Shown: piece after piece, positions 7,978 to 16,664 of the stretch
Numbering within the stretch: the stretch's first letter is position 1
Layout of the letters: each line of letters starts with the position of its first letter
Position numbers and translations under genes: made by a program
Notes under the pieces: model-generated
The model's input: only the letters and a program-made list of their open reading frames with translations
Database searches by the model: none
What the model was told of the DNA's origin: nothing
Origin: an uncultured Lachnospiraceae bacterium
GTDB lineage: Bacteria > Bacillota > Clostridia > Lachnospirales > Lachnospiraceae
Length of the DNA: 64,000 nt
Direction of reading: 5' to 3'
NCBI GenBank assembly: GCA_934408585.1
Contig: CAKRVA010000006.1
Location: 1 to 64,000, forward strand

Positions 7978-7990
7978 AGGTGAAGCGGTT

Positions 7991-8602
7991 ATGGAATTTA
8001 GTGAAAAACTTCAGGAATTGAGAAAGAGCAGAGGATTGACGCAGGAAGAACTGGCAGAGGCTTTATTTGTATCCAGAACAGCGATTTCAAAGTGGGAATC
8101 CGGAAGAGGATATCCGAACATGGATTCCATAAAAGAAATTGCAAAGTATTTTTCCGTTACGATAGATGACCTGCTATCGGGAGAAAAAGTGATTTCTATC
8201 GCGGAGCAGGAAAACAAATCCAATATTCAATCGATATGTGACCTGCTGACGGGTATATTGGATGTTTTTTCATTTACACTTGTTGTTTTGCCGCTTTATC
8301 CGAATATGGAAAAGGAATATATTTCTTCGGTAAACTTGTTTTTTTATACGGAAACCACATTATTAAACCGGGTGGTTTATTGGATTCTGTTTATGACGCT
8401 TGTTGTGGTAGGGACTGTAAAAATCCTGCTGACACAATGGAAAGCGGCAGGATGGCAGAACATATTGACTGCCGGCTCTATGGGAATTAGCATTCTGACG
8501 ATATTGTTTTTAGCATTGACGAGACAGGCGTATGCATGCACGCTGGCATTTTTACTCTTTGTGGTCAAGGGGATTCTTTTTATAAAAAATCAGTTGTCTT
8601 AA
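7991..8602 (+). CDS. XRE-family regulator with membrane domain
   Basis: The 203-residue protein has an N-terminal Cro/C1-type helix-turn-helix (residues about 6-62; LRKSRGLTQEELAEALFVSRT, ISKWESGRGYPN). Four hydrophobic segments fill residues about 80-200. Such membrane-tethered XRE proteins are common in Clostridia and may sense envelope state. It is co-oriented with the PAP2 gene 13 nt upstream (RBS AAAGGTGA), which suggests it controls or is co-expressed with that gene. Confidence 0.85.
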   Translation: MEFSEKLQELRKSRGLTQEELAEALFVSRTAISKWESGRGYPNMDSIKEIAKYFSVTIDDLLSGEKVISIAEQENKSNIQSICDLLTGILDVFSFTLVVLPLYPNMEKEYISSVNLFFYTETTLLNRVVYWILFMTLVVVGTVKILLTQWKAAGWQNILTAGSMGISILTILFLALTRQAYACTLAFLLFVVKGILFIKNQLS

Positions 8603-8622
8603 GAAGAAACCGACGATATAAT
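8594..8622 (+). promoter_or_regulatory. sigma-A promoter for the small anchored protein
   Basis: TTGTCT (8594-8599), a 17-bp spacer and TATAAT (8617-8622). The -35 ends directly at the TAA of the upstream XRE gene. The -10 context ACGATATAAT is the same as at the flavin-reductase promoter. Confidence 0.6.
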
Positions 8623-8682
8623 GATAACTGAGGCATAAATGGTCTTATCTAATAACAAATACAGAAAAGAGAGGAATTTAAG

Positions 8683-9078
8683 ATGGCGTACGTAATTGGC
8701 TTGGTAGTAATTGCAGTAGTGATTGTTTTCTTTGTGTTATGGGCAAAGAAAGAAAAGGAAAAACTGGGAGAGTATGTTTCCAAACTGACCGATGAACAGA
8801 AGAGCAGATTAGAGAATGCAGAGGTACAGGCAGTAGAAGGAAAGAAAAATGTCTGGGTGCAGGAAGGTCTGATTGGAGATGTAAAGATAAAAGGCGAAAA
8901 GAAAGTTGACTTATATGTTCTGTGGTACAATAAGGTCATTGCAAATGATACAATGGCAAGCATTGAACCGGCAGACATTAAAATGAATAAAAGTGAGTTT
9001 GATGCTCATGGATTAAAAGTCGGTGATTATGTAAAAATTGAAATTGATCCGGAAAAAGGAGCAAAAGTTGTTTTTTAA
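8683..9078 (+). CDS. small protein with N-terminal membrane helix, unknown
   Basis: I do not recognise this 131-residue protein. Residues 3-20 are a membrane helix, followed by a Lys/Glu-rich linker (KKEKEKLGEYVSKLTDEQKS) and a compact, probably beta-rich cytoplasmic or surface domain of about 80 residues (from NVWVQEG to the C-terminus). It has its own promoter and a GAGAGGAA RBS. No functional motif is visible. Confidence 0.65.
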   Translation: MAYVIGLVVIAVVIVFFVLWAKKEKEKLGEYVSKLTDEQKSRLENAEVQAVEGKKNVWVQEGLIGDVKIKGEKKVDLYVLWYNKVIANDTMASIEPADIKMNKSEFDAHGLKVGDYVKIEIDPEKGAKVVF

Positions 9079-9153
9079 AGCAACCGCTTAATTGAAAATT
9101 ATTCTTAATAAGACATCTTGCTTTCAGAGAGAAGTTGTGGTAATTTGTAAATA

Positions 9154-9257
9154 GTTAGTCATAACTAACCGCCAAAATCATGTGAACCCTTTCAATGTCG
9201 TAACTGCTGAATACGGCAAAGAGGATGTCTCGCGGGAAATGCACCCTGCGGGACATC
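9154..9257 (+). promoter_or_regulatory. enolase upstream region: inverted repeat and hairpin
   Basis: GTTAGT (9154-9159) and ACTAAC (9164-9169) form a small palindrome. Further down, 9224-9236 and 9245-9257 form a 13-bp stem (two G-U pairs) with an 8-nt loop, ending about 40 nt before the enolase start. No T-run follows, so this is more likely a leader hairpin than a terminator. No convincing -35/-10 pair was found. Confidence 0.4.
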
Positions 9258-9295
9258 TATATAGGGAGAACAACTGAGAGGAGATGTCATTTTTT

Positions 9296-10582
9296 ATGAA
9301 TTATTTACAGATTGAAAAAGTAATAGGAAGAGAAATCCTTGATTCCAGAGGAAATCCAACCGTAGAAGCAGAGGTAACACTTGCAGACGGAACGGTTGCA
9401 AGAGGAACGGCGCCAAGCGGTGCATCAACCGGTGAGTTTGAGGCATTGGAATTAAGAGATGGGGATAAATCCAGATACCTTGGAAAAGGAGTAACCAAAG
9501 CAGTAGAGAACATCAATACCGTGATTGCAGATGCAATTATTGGTATGGATGCCAGCGATACCTATGCCGTAGACAATGCCATGATTAAGGCAGATGGAAC
9601 AAAGGATAAATCAAAACTGGGTGCAAATGCAATATTGGCAGTATCCATTGCAGCGGCAAGAGCAGCGGCAACATCACTGGATATTCCGCTTTATCGTTTC
9701 CTCGGAGGAGTATCCGGCAACAGACTTCCGGTTCCGATGATGAATATTCTGAATGGTGGAGCACATGCGGCAAACACCGTAGATGTTCAGGAATTTATGA
9801 TTATGCCGGTAGGAGCTGCAAGCTTCAAAGAAGCACTCAGATGGTGTGCAGAGGTATTTCATGCATTGGCAGCACTGTTGAAATCAAAAGGACTTGCCAC
9901 TTCTGTTGGAGATGAAGGCGGTTTTGCACCAAATCTTGCCAGTGATGAAGAGGCAATCCAGTATATTCTGGAAGCAGTTAAAAATGCAGGATATGAGCCG
10001 GGCAAAGATTTTATGATTGCTATGGATGCAGCATCCAGTGAGTGGAAGGGAAGCAAAAAGGGCGAATATATTCTTCCAAAGGCAGGAACCAAGTTTACCT
10101 CTGAAGGTCTTATAGAGCATTGGAAAAATCTTTGCGAAAAATATCCGATCGTTTCTATAGAAGATGCATTGGATGAAGAGGATTGGGAAGGCTGGCAGAA
10201 ACTGACCAAGGAACTTGGGAACAAAGTTCAGCTGGTTGGCGATGATTTGTTTGTAACAAATACAGAACGTCTGAGCAAGGGAATTGAACTTGGCTGTGGC
10301 AACAGCATTCTGATTAAGCTGAACCAGATCGGTTCCGTTTCGGAAACGCTGGAGGCAATTAAGATGGCACACAAAGCCGGTTATACCGCAATCGCATCGC
10401 ATCGTTCCGGAGAGACGGCAGATACGACAATTGCAGATCTGGCAGTTGCATTAAATACCTGCCAGATTAAGACAGGTGCACCGAGCCGTTCAGAACGTGT
10501 GGCAAAATATAACCAGCTGCTCCGCATTGAAGAAGAACTTGGTGACAGTGCAGTATATCCAGGACGTAAGGCATTTCATTAA
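9296..10582 (+). CDS. eno: enolase
   Basis: Phosphopyruvate hydratase converts 2-phosphoglycerate to phosphoenolpyruvate in glycolysis. The about 428-residue protein is full length and carries LDSRGNPTVEAEV at the N-terminus, VGDEGGFAPNL, SIEDALDEEDW, LVGDDLFVTN, ILIKLNQIGS and SHRSGETADT, which include the metal-binding acids, catalytic Lys and substrate-binding His/Ser loop. ATG 9296 is chosen because enolases of this group usually begin MNYL. ATG 9284 is in frame, but the GAGAGGAG at 9276-9283 touches it, leaving no spacing. The gene is monocistronic with a terminator. Confidence 0.97.
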   Translation: MNYLQIEKVIGREILDSRGNPTVEAEVTLADGTVARGTAPSGASTGEFEALELRDGDKSRYLGKGVTKAVENINTVIADAIIGMDASDTYAVDNAMIKADGTKDKSKLGANAILAVSIAAARAAATSLDIPLYRFLGGVSGNRLPVPMMNILNGGAHAANTVDVQEFMIMPVGAASFKEALRWCAEVFHALAALLKSKGLATSVGDEGGFAPNLASDEEAIQYILEAVKNAGYEPGKDFMIAMDAASSEWKGSKKGEYILPKAGTKFTSEGLIEHWKNLCEKYPIVSIEDALDEEDWEGWQKLTKELGNKVQLVGDDLFVTNTERLSKGIELGCGNSILIKLNQIGSVSETLEAIKMAHKAGYTAIASHRSGETADTTIADLAVALNTCQIKTGAPSRSERVAKYNQLLRIEEELGDSAVYPGRKAFH

Positions 10583-10605
10583 ACAAATACAACATACATA
10601 CTTTT

Positions 10606-10650
10606 AAAAAGGATACGGTGTTTCGGGTTCGGAATGCCGTATCCTTTTTA
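10606..10650 (+). terminator. eno terminator
   Basis: A 12-bp stem (10607-10618 with 10637-10648, AAAAGGATACGG and complement) with an 18-nt loop ends in a T-rich 3' arm. Confidence 0.85.
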
Positions 10651-10674
10651 ATTGGAAAAAATACAGATGTGCTC

Positions 10675-10704
10675 TTGAAAAATAGAGGGGAAACTATTTA
10701 TAAT
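10675..10704 (+). promoter_or_regulatory. xpt promoter
   Basis: TTGAAA (10675-10680), an 18-bp spacer and TATAAT (10699-10704). The leader is about 50 nt, too short for a purine riboswitch, and no such fold is seen. Confidence 0.6.
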
Positions 10705-10761
10705 AAGAACATCACATATAAAAGCATGGAAAAAATCTGCAAAAGAGGAGATTGAACAAGA

Positions 10762-11337
10762 ATGAAATTACTTGAGGAACGGATTCGTAAGGATGGAACA
10801 GTAAAGGAAGGAAATGTATTAAAGGTAGATTCTTTTTTAAATCATCAGATGGATATTGATTTGTTTAATGAAATGGGAAAAGAATGGGCACGTTTGTATG
10901 CAGGTTGTCCAATTACCAAAATTTTAACCGTAGAGGCATCCGGAATTGGAATTGCCTGTGTGGCAGCACAGCATTTTGGAGTACCGGTAGTTTTTGCCAA
11001 GAAAACACAGTCCCTGAATATAGATGGTGAGGTATATTCAACAAAGATTCAGTCCTTTACCCACAAAAGAGTATATGACGTAATTGTTTCCAAAAAGTTT
11101 ATCAAACCGGAGGATCACATTTTAATTATAGATGACTTTCTGGCAAATGGTTGTGCACTCGAAGGACTTTTGGAAATCGTTCATGCGGCAGGTGCAACCG
11201 TAGAGGGAATTGGTATTGCGGTCGAGAAGGGATTCCAGAAGGGTGGCGATATGATTCGGGCAAAGGGAATCCGCGTGGAATCACTTGCAATTGTGGAAAG
11301 TATGGATGCTGCAACCGGTGAAATTACATTTCGTTAG
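10762..11337 (+). CDS. xpt: xanthine phosphoribosyltransferase
   Basis: The enzyme salvages xanthine with PRPP to XMP in the cytoplasm. The 191-residue length is normal for Xpt. Recognisable blocks are the N-terminal MKLLEERIRKDG, VEASGIGIA, the VPVVFAKK strand and the PRPP loop ILIIDDFLANGCA. The RBS AAGAGGAG precedes the ATG. It lies directly upstream of a BMP-type transporter for nucleosides, so uptake and salvage of purines are probably linked functionally, but each has its own promoter. Confidence 0.93.
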   Translation: MKLLEERIRKDGTVKEGNVLKVDSFLNHQMDIDLFNEMGKEWARLYAGCPITKILTVEASGIGIACVAAQHFGVPVVFAKKTQSLNIDGEVYSTKIQSFTHKRVYDVIVSKKFIKPEDHILIIDDFLANGCALEGLLEIVHAAGATVEGIGIAVEKGFQKGGDMIRAKGIRVESLAIVESMDAATGEITFR

Positions 11338-11375
11338 TAATTTTTAATTAAATTTTATAAAATTTTAACATTCTC

Positions 11376-11405
11376 TTGACAAGGATAGTTTCAGGTGCGT
11401 ATACT
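11376..11405 (+). promoter_or_regulatory. promoter of the BMP transporter operon
   Basis: Consensus TTGACA (11376-11381), an 18-bp spacer and TATACT (11400-11405). Transcription should start near 11411-11413, exactly where the structured leader begins. Confidence 0.7.
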
Positions 11406-11410
11406 GACTA

Positions 11411-11473
11411 TTGTTGGAAACCTAGTTGGGCTGTATGGACAAACATACTGCCCTTTTTAGGTCAGACCAACAG
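11411..11473 (+). ncRNA. structured 5' leader of the BMP operon, possible attenuator
   Basis: Three stacked helices can be drawn: P1 11411-11417 with 11467-11473 (7 bp, one G-U); P2 11420-11425 with 11457-11462 (6 bp, one G-U); and P3 11428-11431 with 11450-11453 continuing as 11433-11437 with 11444-11448 around loop GACAAA. P3 is followed by TTTTT, so it could act as an early terminator. The fold does not match the purine riboswitch consensus. Regulation by a ligand or protein is inferred only. Confidence 0.5.
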
Positions 11474-11511
11474 AATCCAATTTAATATGGAAAATACAGG
11501 AGGAGAATTTA

Positions 11512-12774
11512 ATGAAAAAGAAAATTGTAAGTTTACTTGCAGTTGTAGCTTTGACAGTTAGTACTTTAGCTGGATGCGGTTCCGCAGCTAATACTACTGC
11601 AGATGCTGAAAATGCAGCAGACGCAACAGAAGCAACAGAAACAGATGCAGAAGGAAGTGCATTAACAGGAGTAAAGGCAGGTTTCATTTTCCTGCATGAT
11701 GAGAACTCTACATACGATTTGAACTTCTTAAATGCTGCAAAAGAAACATGTGAAAAGTTAGGTATTGAATATGTAATAAAGACAAACATTCCAGAAGGAC
11801 AGGAATGTTATGATGCAGCATGCGAACTCGCAGATGCAGGATGTAACTTTATTTTTGCAGATAGCTTTGGACATGAAGATTATATCATCCAGGCTGCAAA
11901 GGAATTCCCTGAAGTACAGTTCAGCCATGCAACAGGAACAAAGGCTCATACAGAAAATCTTGATAACTTCCATAACGCTTTTGCTTCCATTTATGATGGA
12001 CGTTACCTGGCAGGTATTGCAGCAGGATTAAAGTTAAATGAAATGATCGCAAACGGTGATATCACTGAAGATCAGGCTAAGATTGGTTATGTTGGTGCTT
12101 ATACTTATGCAGAAGTTGTTTCCGGATATACTTCTTTCTTCTTGGGTGCACGTTCCGCATGCCCGACAGCTACTATGGAAGTAACCTTTACCGGTTCCTG
12201 GTATGATGAAACAGCTGAAAAGGAAGGCGCTAATAAGCTTATCGAAGATGGTTGCGTATTAATCAGCCAGCATGCAGACTCCATGGGAGCTCCTACTGCT
12301 TGTGAAACTGCAGGTGTTCCTGACGTTTCTTACAATGGTAGCACAGCAAGCGCTTGCCCGAACACCTTTATCGTATCTTCTAAGATTAACTGGGCACCTT
12401 ACTTCGAATATGCAATCAACTGTGTAGCAGAAGGTACTCCAATTGATACTGACTGGTGTGGATCTTTAGAGACAGGTTCTGTTGAATTAACAGAGCTCGG
12501 TTCTGCAGCAGCAGAAGGAACACAGGAAGCAATTGATGCTGTAAAGGCAGAATTGATTTCCGGTGAAAGACATGTATTTGACATCACTACATTTACTGTA
12601 GATGGAAAGACTCTTGACAGCTATCAGGCAGATGTAGATACAGATCCTGATTATACTCCAGACCATGAAGTTATTGTAGATGGATATTTTGATGAATCCG
12701 GTAAGGATTTCCGTTCTGCACCTTACTTTGATGTAAGAATTGACGGAATCACCCTTTTGGATGAAGCATACTAA
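11512..12774 (+). CDS. BMP-family nucleoside-binding lipoprotein
   Basis: This is the substrate-binding protein of an ABC importer, of the basic membrane protein (BMP/PnrA) family, which bind purine nucleosides. The signal peptide ends in lipobox LAGC (Cys22), followed by a Thr/Ala/Glu-rich linker to about residue 50 and the two-lobe binding domain (GVKAGFIFLHDENSTYDLNF, ADSFGHEDYI, KIGYVGAYTYAEV). AGGAGG lies just before the ATG. The permease and ATPase genes follow after a stem-loop terminator, which probably lets the binding protein be made in excess. Confidence 0.88.
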   Translation: MKKKIVSLLAVVALTVSTLAGCGSAANTTADAENAADATEATETDAEGSALTGVKAGFIFLHDENSTYDLNFLNAAKETCEKLGIEYVIKTNIPEGQECYDAACELADAGCNFIFADSFGHEDYIIQAAKEFPEVQFSHATGTKAHTENLDNFHNAFASIYDGRYLAGIAAGLKLNEMIANGDITEDQAKIGYVGAYTYAEVVSGYTSFFLGARSACPTATMEVTFTGSWYDETAEKEGANKLIEDGCVLISQHADSMGAPTACETAGVPDVSYNGSTASACPNTFIVSSKINWAPYFEYAINCVAEGTPIDTDWCGSLETGSVELTELGSAAAEGTQEAIDAVKAELISGERHVFDITTFTVDGKTLDSYQADVDTDPDYTPDHEVIVDGYFDESGKDFRSAPYFDVRIDGITLLDEAY

Positions 12775-12790
12775 TTATTACTGCAAAGCC

Positions 12791-12856
12791 CTGCAATTCT
12801 GTGGTTGACAGAATTGCAGTTGGCGGCACAGCGAAATTCGCCGCGCCGCCTTTTTT
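12791..12856 (+). terminator. double hairpin between binding protein and ABC genes
   Basis: The first hairpin is a perfect 12-bp stem (12791-12802 with 12808-12819). The second, GC-rich, pairs 12822-12827 with 12845-12850 and has an inner GCGAA/TTCGC stem, followed by TTTTTT. Position inside the operon suggests partial termination and 3' stabilisation of the binding-protein mRNA. Confidence 0.75.
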
Positions 12857-12928
12857 CTGTTTTATAGAAGGTGGTTTCGATGGAACAGAAAAGGGGCGGA
12901 ACAGCCAACAACATTAGGAGGACGAATG

Positions 12929-14461
12929 ATGAAGAACGAAACACCTGCGGTTTCCATGAAAAATGTTACCAAATCTTTTGGCTCCGTAATCGCAAATGAA
13001 AAAGTAAATCTTGATATTTATCAGGGTGAAATTTTGGCATTGCTTGGTGAAAACGGAAGTGGAAAGACTACATTGATGAATATGCTTTCGGGAATTTACT
13101 TTCCGGACGAAGGACAGATTTTCATTCATGGAAAAGAAGAAGTAATCAAATCACCCAAGGACGCATTGAGCCTTGGAATTGGAATGGTACATCAGCATTT
13201 CAAACTGATTGATGTTCTTTCTGCAACAGAGAATATTATTCTTGGTTTGGAAGGAAAGCTGAATATCAAAGAGGCATCCAAAAAAATCGAAGAAATTTGC
13301 CAGAAGTATGGCTTTGAAGTAAATCCGAAACAGAAAATATATGATATGTCCGTTTCACAGAAGCAGACGGTAGAAATTGTGAAGGTATTGTATCGTGGAG
13401 CAGACATTCTGATTCTGGATGAACCAACGGCAGTGCTGACACCGCAGGAAACGGAAAAGCTGTTCCGTGTATTACGCAAAATGCGGGATGACGGAAAAGC
13501 AATTGTAATTATTACACACAAGATGCATGAAGTAGAATCTCTGTCTGACCGTGTTGCCGTATTACGAAATGGACAGTACATTGGAAGTATGGCTACCAAG
13601 GATACAAATGTTACTGAGATGACAAATATGATGGTGGGACATGCAGTTACCCTGAACATCGACAGACCTGACCCGGTAAATCCAAAACCCCGTATTGCGG
13701 TAGAAGGATTAACCGTACGAAGCGAAGAGGGAATCCTGAAATTGCAGGATGTGTCCTTTACGGCAAACAGTGGAGAAATTCTTGGAATTGCCGGAATTTC
13801 CGGATGTGGACAAAAAGAGCTTTTGGAAGCAATTGCGGGCCTGCAGGTAACCGAAAGCGGTTCTATCCAATATATTCAGGATGATGGAAGCAAAGAAATG
13901 TTAATCGGTATGGACCCACGAAAGATTGCGGAAATGGGAGTTTCCTTATCCTTTGTTCCGGAAGACCGTCTGGGAATGGGACTTGTCGGAAATATGGACC
14001 TTACCGATAATATGATGTTGCGTTCTTTCCGGAGAGGACATACACCATTTACGAACCGGAAACCATCCAAGCAGCTTGCTACGGATGTAGTAGAAAATCT
14101 GGAAGTAGTAACACCGGGAATTACAACTCCGGTACGCCGGCTTTCCGGCGGAAACGTGCAGAAGGTACTGGTAGGACGAGAGATTGCTTCTGCACCAACC
14201 GTACTTTTGACAGCGTATGCGGTACGTGGACTTGATATTAATTCTTCTTATACCATTTATGATCTTTTGAACCAGCAGAAGAAAAAAGGCGTTGCTGTTA
14301 TCTTTGTTGGTGAGGATCTGGATGTGCTGCTGGAACTTTCTGACCGGATTCTTGTACTTTGCGGCGGTCAGGTCAGTGGTATTGTAGATGCAAGAAAGAC
14401 CGATAAAAATGAGGTCGGAATGATGATGACGAGTATAGGAGGAAGCGAAGAACATGAATGA
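12929..14461 (+). CDS. nucleoside ABC transporter, tandem ATP-binding protein
   Basis: The 510-residue protein has two ABC domains, as in the RbsA/NupO type partners of BMP importers. Domain 1 is canonical: Walker A GENGSGKT (40-47), the signature-like VSQKQTVEI and Walker B ILILDEPTAVLTPQE. Domain 2 has a degenerate Walker A (ISGCGQKE), the signature LSGGNVQKVLVGREI and LLTAYAVRGLDI where a Walker B would be, so only one site is likely to hydrolyse ATP efficiently. ATG 12929 lies 7 nt after AGGAGG (12916-12921); ATG 12926 is also possible. It overlaps the next gene by 8 nt. Confidence 0.9.
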   Translation: MKNETPAVSMKNVTKSFGSVIANEKVNLDIYQGEILALLGENGSGKTTLMNMLSGIYFPDEGQIFIHGKEEVIKSPKDALSLGIGMVHQHFKLIDVLSATENIILGLEGKLNIKEASKKIEEICQKYGFEVNPKQKIYDMSVSQKQTVEIVKVLYRGADILILDEPTAVLTPQETEKLFRVLRKMRDDGKAIVIITHKMHEVESLSDRVAVLRNGQYIGSMATKDTNVTEMTNMMVGHAVTLNIDRPDPVNPKPRIAVEGLTVRSEEGILKLQDVSFTANSGEILGIAGISGCGQKELLEAIAGLQVTESGSIQYIQDDGSKEMLIGMDPRKIAEMGVSLSFVPEDRLGMGLVGNMDLTDNMMLRSFRRGHTPFTNRKPSKQLATDVVENLEVVTPGITTPVRRLSGGNVQKVLVGREIASAPTVLLTAYAVRGLDINSSYTIYDLLNQQKKKGVAVIFVGEDLDVLLELSDRILVLCGGQVSGIVDARKTDKNEVGMMMTSIGGSEEHE

Positions 14462-15557
14462 AAAAAATAAAGAACCGCTTTTTCATATTGTAAAAAGAGA
14501 TGCGCTTCCCTGGTATCAGTCCATGGGAATCCGTGCAGTAGCAATTATACTGGCACTGATTTTGTGTGGTGTGATAACAACGATTACGACGGGAATTAAT
14601 CCGGTACAGGTATATGAAGCAATTATTCTCGGAGCATTTGGAACGGCAAGAAAAACATGGATTACCTTCCAGAATATTGCCATTCTGTTATTAATTTCTC
14701 TGGCATTGACACCGGCATTTAAAATGAAGTTCTGGAACATCGGTGGCGAGGGACAGGTACTGATTGGCGGATTGGCTGCTGCAGCCTGTATGATTTGTCT
14801 TGGAGACAAGCTGCCAAATGGTGTGGTAATGCTTTGCATGACGCTGGCAAGTATAGCAGCAGGAGCAATCTGGGGATTTATTCCGGCGTTCTTTAAGGCA
14901 AAATGGAATACGAATGAAACATTGTTTACTTTGATGATGAACTATATTGCAACACAGCTTGTGGCATATTTTACGATTGTCTGGGAAGTGCCTAAGGGTT
15001 CCGGAAAGATTGGAATTATCAATCAGAATTCCATGGTTGGATGGCTGCCGCAGGCGTTTGGCTCAAAATACTTATTGAGTATTCTGGTAGCACTCGTAAT
15101 TACGTTGTTTATGTATGTATATCTGAATTTCAGCAAGCATGGGTATGAAATTGCAGTCGTGGGTGAGAGCGAAAATACGGCGAAATATGTTGGAATCAAG
15201 GTGGAAAAGGTAATTATGCGTACAATGCTGTTATCTGGTGCGGTATGTGGTCTTGTAGGACTGCTTCTTGTAGGAAGTATCAATCATACCATAACAACAA
15301 CAATTGCCGGCGGACAGGGATTTACGGCAGTACTTGTTTCCTGGATGTCCAAGTTTAATCCGTTGACGATGGCATTCTCTAGTTTCCTGATTGTTTTCAT
15401 GGATCGTGGTGCCGGAGAAATTTCTACAAACTTTGGATTGAATCATTCTTATTCCGATATTCTGACAGGTATGATTTTGTTCTTTATTATCGGATGTGAA
15501 TTTTTTATTACCTATCGGCTTCAGTTTCGTAAGAAGACAGAAAAGGAGGAACAGTAA
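14454..15557 (+). CDS. nucleoside ABC transporter permease 1
   Basis: The 367-residue integral membrane protein has about ten hydrophobic segments and belongs to the BPD_transp_2 (RbsC/YufP-NupP) family. Typical blocks are FWNIGGEGQVLIGGLAAA, FKAKWNTNETLFTLMMNYIA and VVGESENTAKYVGIKV. It forms one half of the membrane channel together with the next protein. The start lies within the end of the ATPase gene, which indicates coupling. Confidence 0.9.
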   Translation: MNEKNKEPLFHIVKRDALPWYQSMGIRAVAIILALILCGVITTITTGINPVQVYEAIILGAFGTARKTWITFQNIAILLLISLALTPAFKMKFWNIGGEGQVLIGGLAAAACMICLGDKLPNGVVMLCMTLASIAAGAIWGFIPAFFKAKWNTNETLFTLMMNYIATQLVAYFTIVWEVPKGSGKIGIINQNSMVGWLPQAFGSKYLLSILVALVITLFMYVYLNFSKHGYEIAVVGESENTAKYVGIKVEKVIMRTMLLSGAVCGLVGLLLVGSINHTITTTIAGGQGFTAVLVSWMSKFNPLTMAFSSFLIVFMDRGAGEISTNFGLNHSYSDILTGMILFFIIGCEFFITYRLQFRKKTEKEEQ

Positions 15558-15559
15558 TC

Positions 15560-16561
15560 ATGTGGAGCTTTTTACTTGCATTTATTCCAAGAGCAGTTGT
15601 TCAGGGAATTCCTCTTTTGTACGGAAGCACAGGAGAAATTATTACTGAAAAATCCGGCAACCTGAATCTGGGTATTCCAGGTGTAATGTATGTGGGAGCA
15701 ATCAGTGGCGTAATCGGTTCGTTCTTTTATGAAAAATCGCTGCCGAATGCCTCAGCAGCAAATCCGGTATTGATTGTTCTGATTCCGCTGTTATGTTGTC
15801 TCATTGGTTCCTTATTAATGGGATTACTTTATTGTTTCCTGACGGTAACCTTAAGAGCAAATCAGAATGTAACGGGTCTTGCAATGACAACGTTTGGTGT
15901 TGGATTTGGTAACTTTTTCGGTGGTTCTTTGATTAAGCTTGTTGCCAGTGATGTACCTTCGATTGCATTGTCAACGACAAGCAGTTATTTCAGTAAGTCA
16001 CTTCCGTTTGCCGGAAAACTGGGTTGGTTTGGAAAGCTGTTTTTATCTTATGGATTTCTTGCATATATTGCAATTATCATTGCATTTGTTGCATCATATG
16101 TATTAAACAGAACGCGTGTGGGACTTCATTTACGTGCAGTAGGTGAAGGACCGAATACAGCAGATGCGGCAGGAATCAGCGTAACAAAATACAAATATCT
16201 TGCGACCTGTATTGGATGTATGATTGCGGGCCTGGGTGGTTTGTATTACGTAATGGATTATGCCTGTGGGGTATGGTCCAACGATGCATTTGGTGACAGA
16301 GGATGGCTGGCAATTGCACTTGTTATCTTTACCATCTGGCGTCCGAATGTCAGTGTGTTTGCTTCTTTCCTGTTTGGTGGGTTGTACATTTTGTACTTGT
16401 ACCTTCCAACCGGTATGGAGCATATGGAGTACCAGGAATTATACAAAATGATTCCTTACGTGGTAACATTGATTGTTCTTGTTGTGACCAGTATGCGGAG
16501 CAAACGGGAAAATCAGCCACCGGCAAATCTTGGACTTGCATATTTCCGTGAGGAACGATAG
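15560..16561 (+). CDS. nucleoside ABC transporter permease 2
   Basis: The 333-residue permease is of the YufQ/NupQ type with about nine membrane segments. The N-terminal block ITEKSGNLNLGIPGVMYVGA and the RTRVGLHLRAVGEGPNTADAAGI loop are typical. AAAGGAGG lies upstream of the ATG, which is only 2 nt after the stop of the first permease. It is the last gene of the importer operon. Confidence 0.9.
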   Translation: MWSFLLAFIPRAVVQGIPLLYGSTGEIITEKSGNLNLGIPGVMYVGAISGVIGSFFYEKSLPNASAANPVLIVLIPLLCCLIGSLLMGLLYCFLTVTLRANQNVTGLAMTTFGVGFGNFFGGSLIKLVASDVPSIALSTTSSYFSKSLPFAGKLGWFGKLFLSYGFLAYIAIIIAFVASYVLNRTRVGLHLRAVGEGPNTADAAGISVTKYKYLATCIGCMIAGLGGLYYVMDYACGVWSNDAFGDRGWLAIALVIFTIWRPNVSVFASFLFGGLYILYLYLPTGMEHMEYQELYKMIPYVVTLIVLVVTSMRSKRENQPPANLGLAYFREER

Positions 16562-16586
16562 AAATAACAGATTTGTTAGAAAATAA

Positions 16587-16615
16587 TTGATATATCAGTA
16601 ATTTTGTATTATAAT
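16587..16615 (+). promoter_or_regulatory. promoter of the zinc-ribbon membrane gene
   Basis: TTGATA (16587-16592), a 17-bp spacer and TATAAT (16610-16615), about 50 nt before the coding start. Confidence 0.65.
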
Positions 16616-16664
16616 GACAATTAGTGTCAATAAAAAATATTTCCATATGAGGAGGAATTAACAA

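Noticed and set aside
10651..10761. Purine riboswitch upstream of xpt
   Set aside because: Leader after the promoter is only about 50 nt and lacks the paired hairpin loops of that riboswitch.
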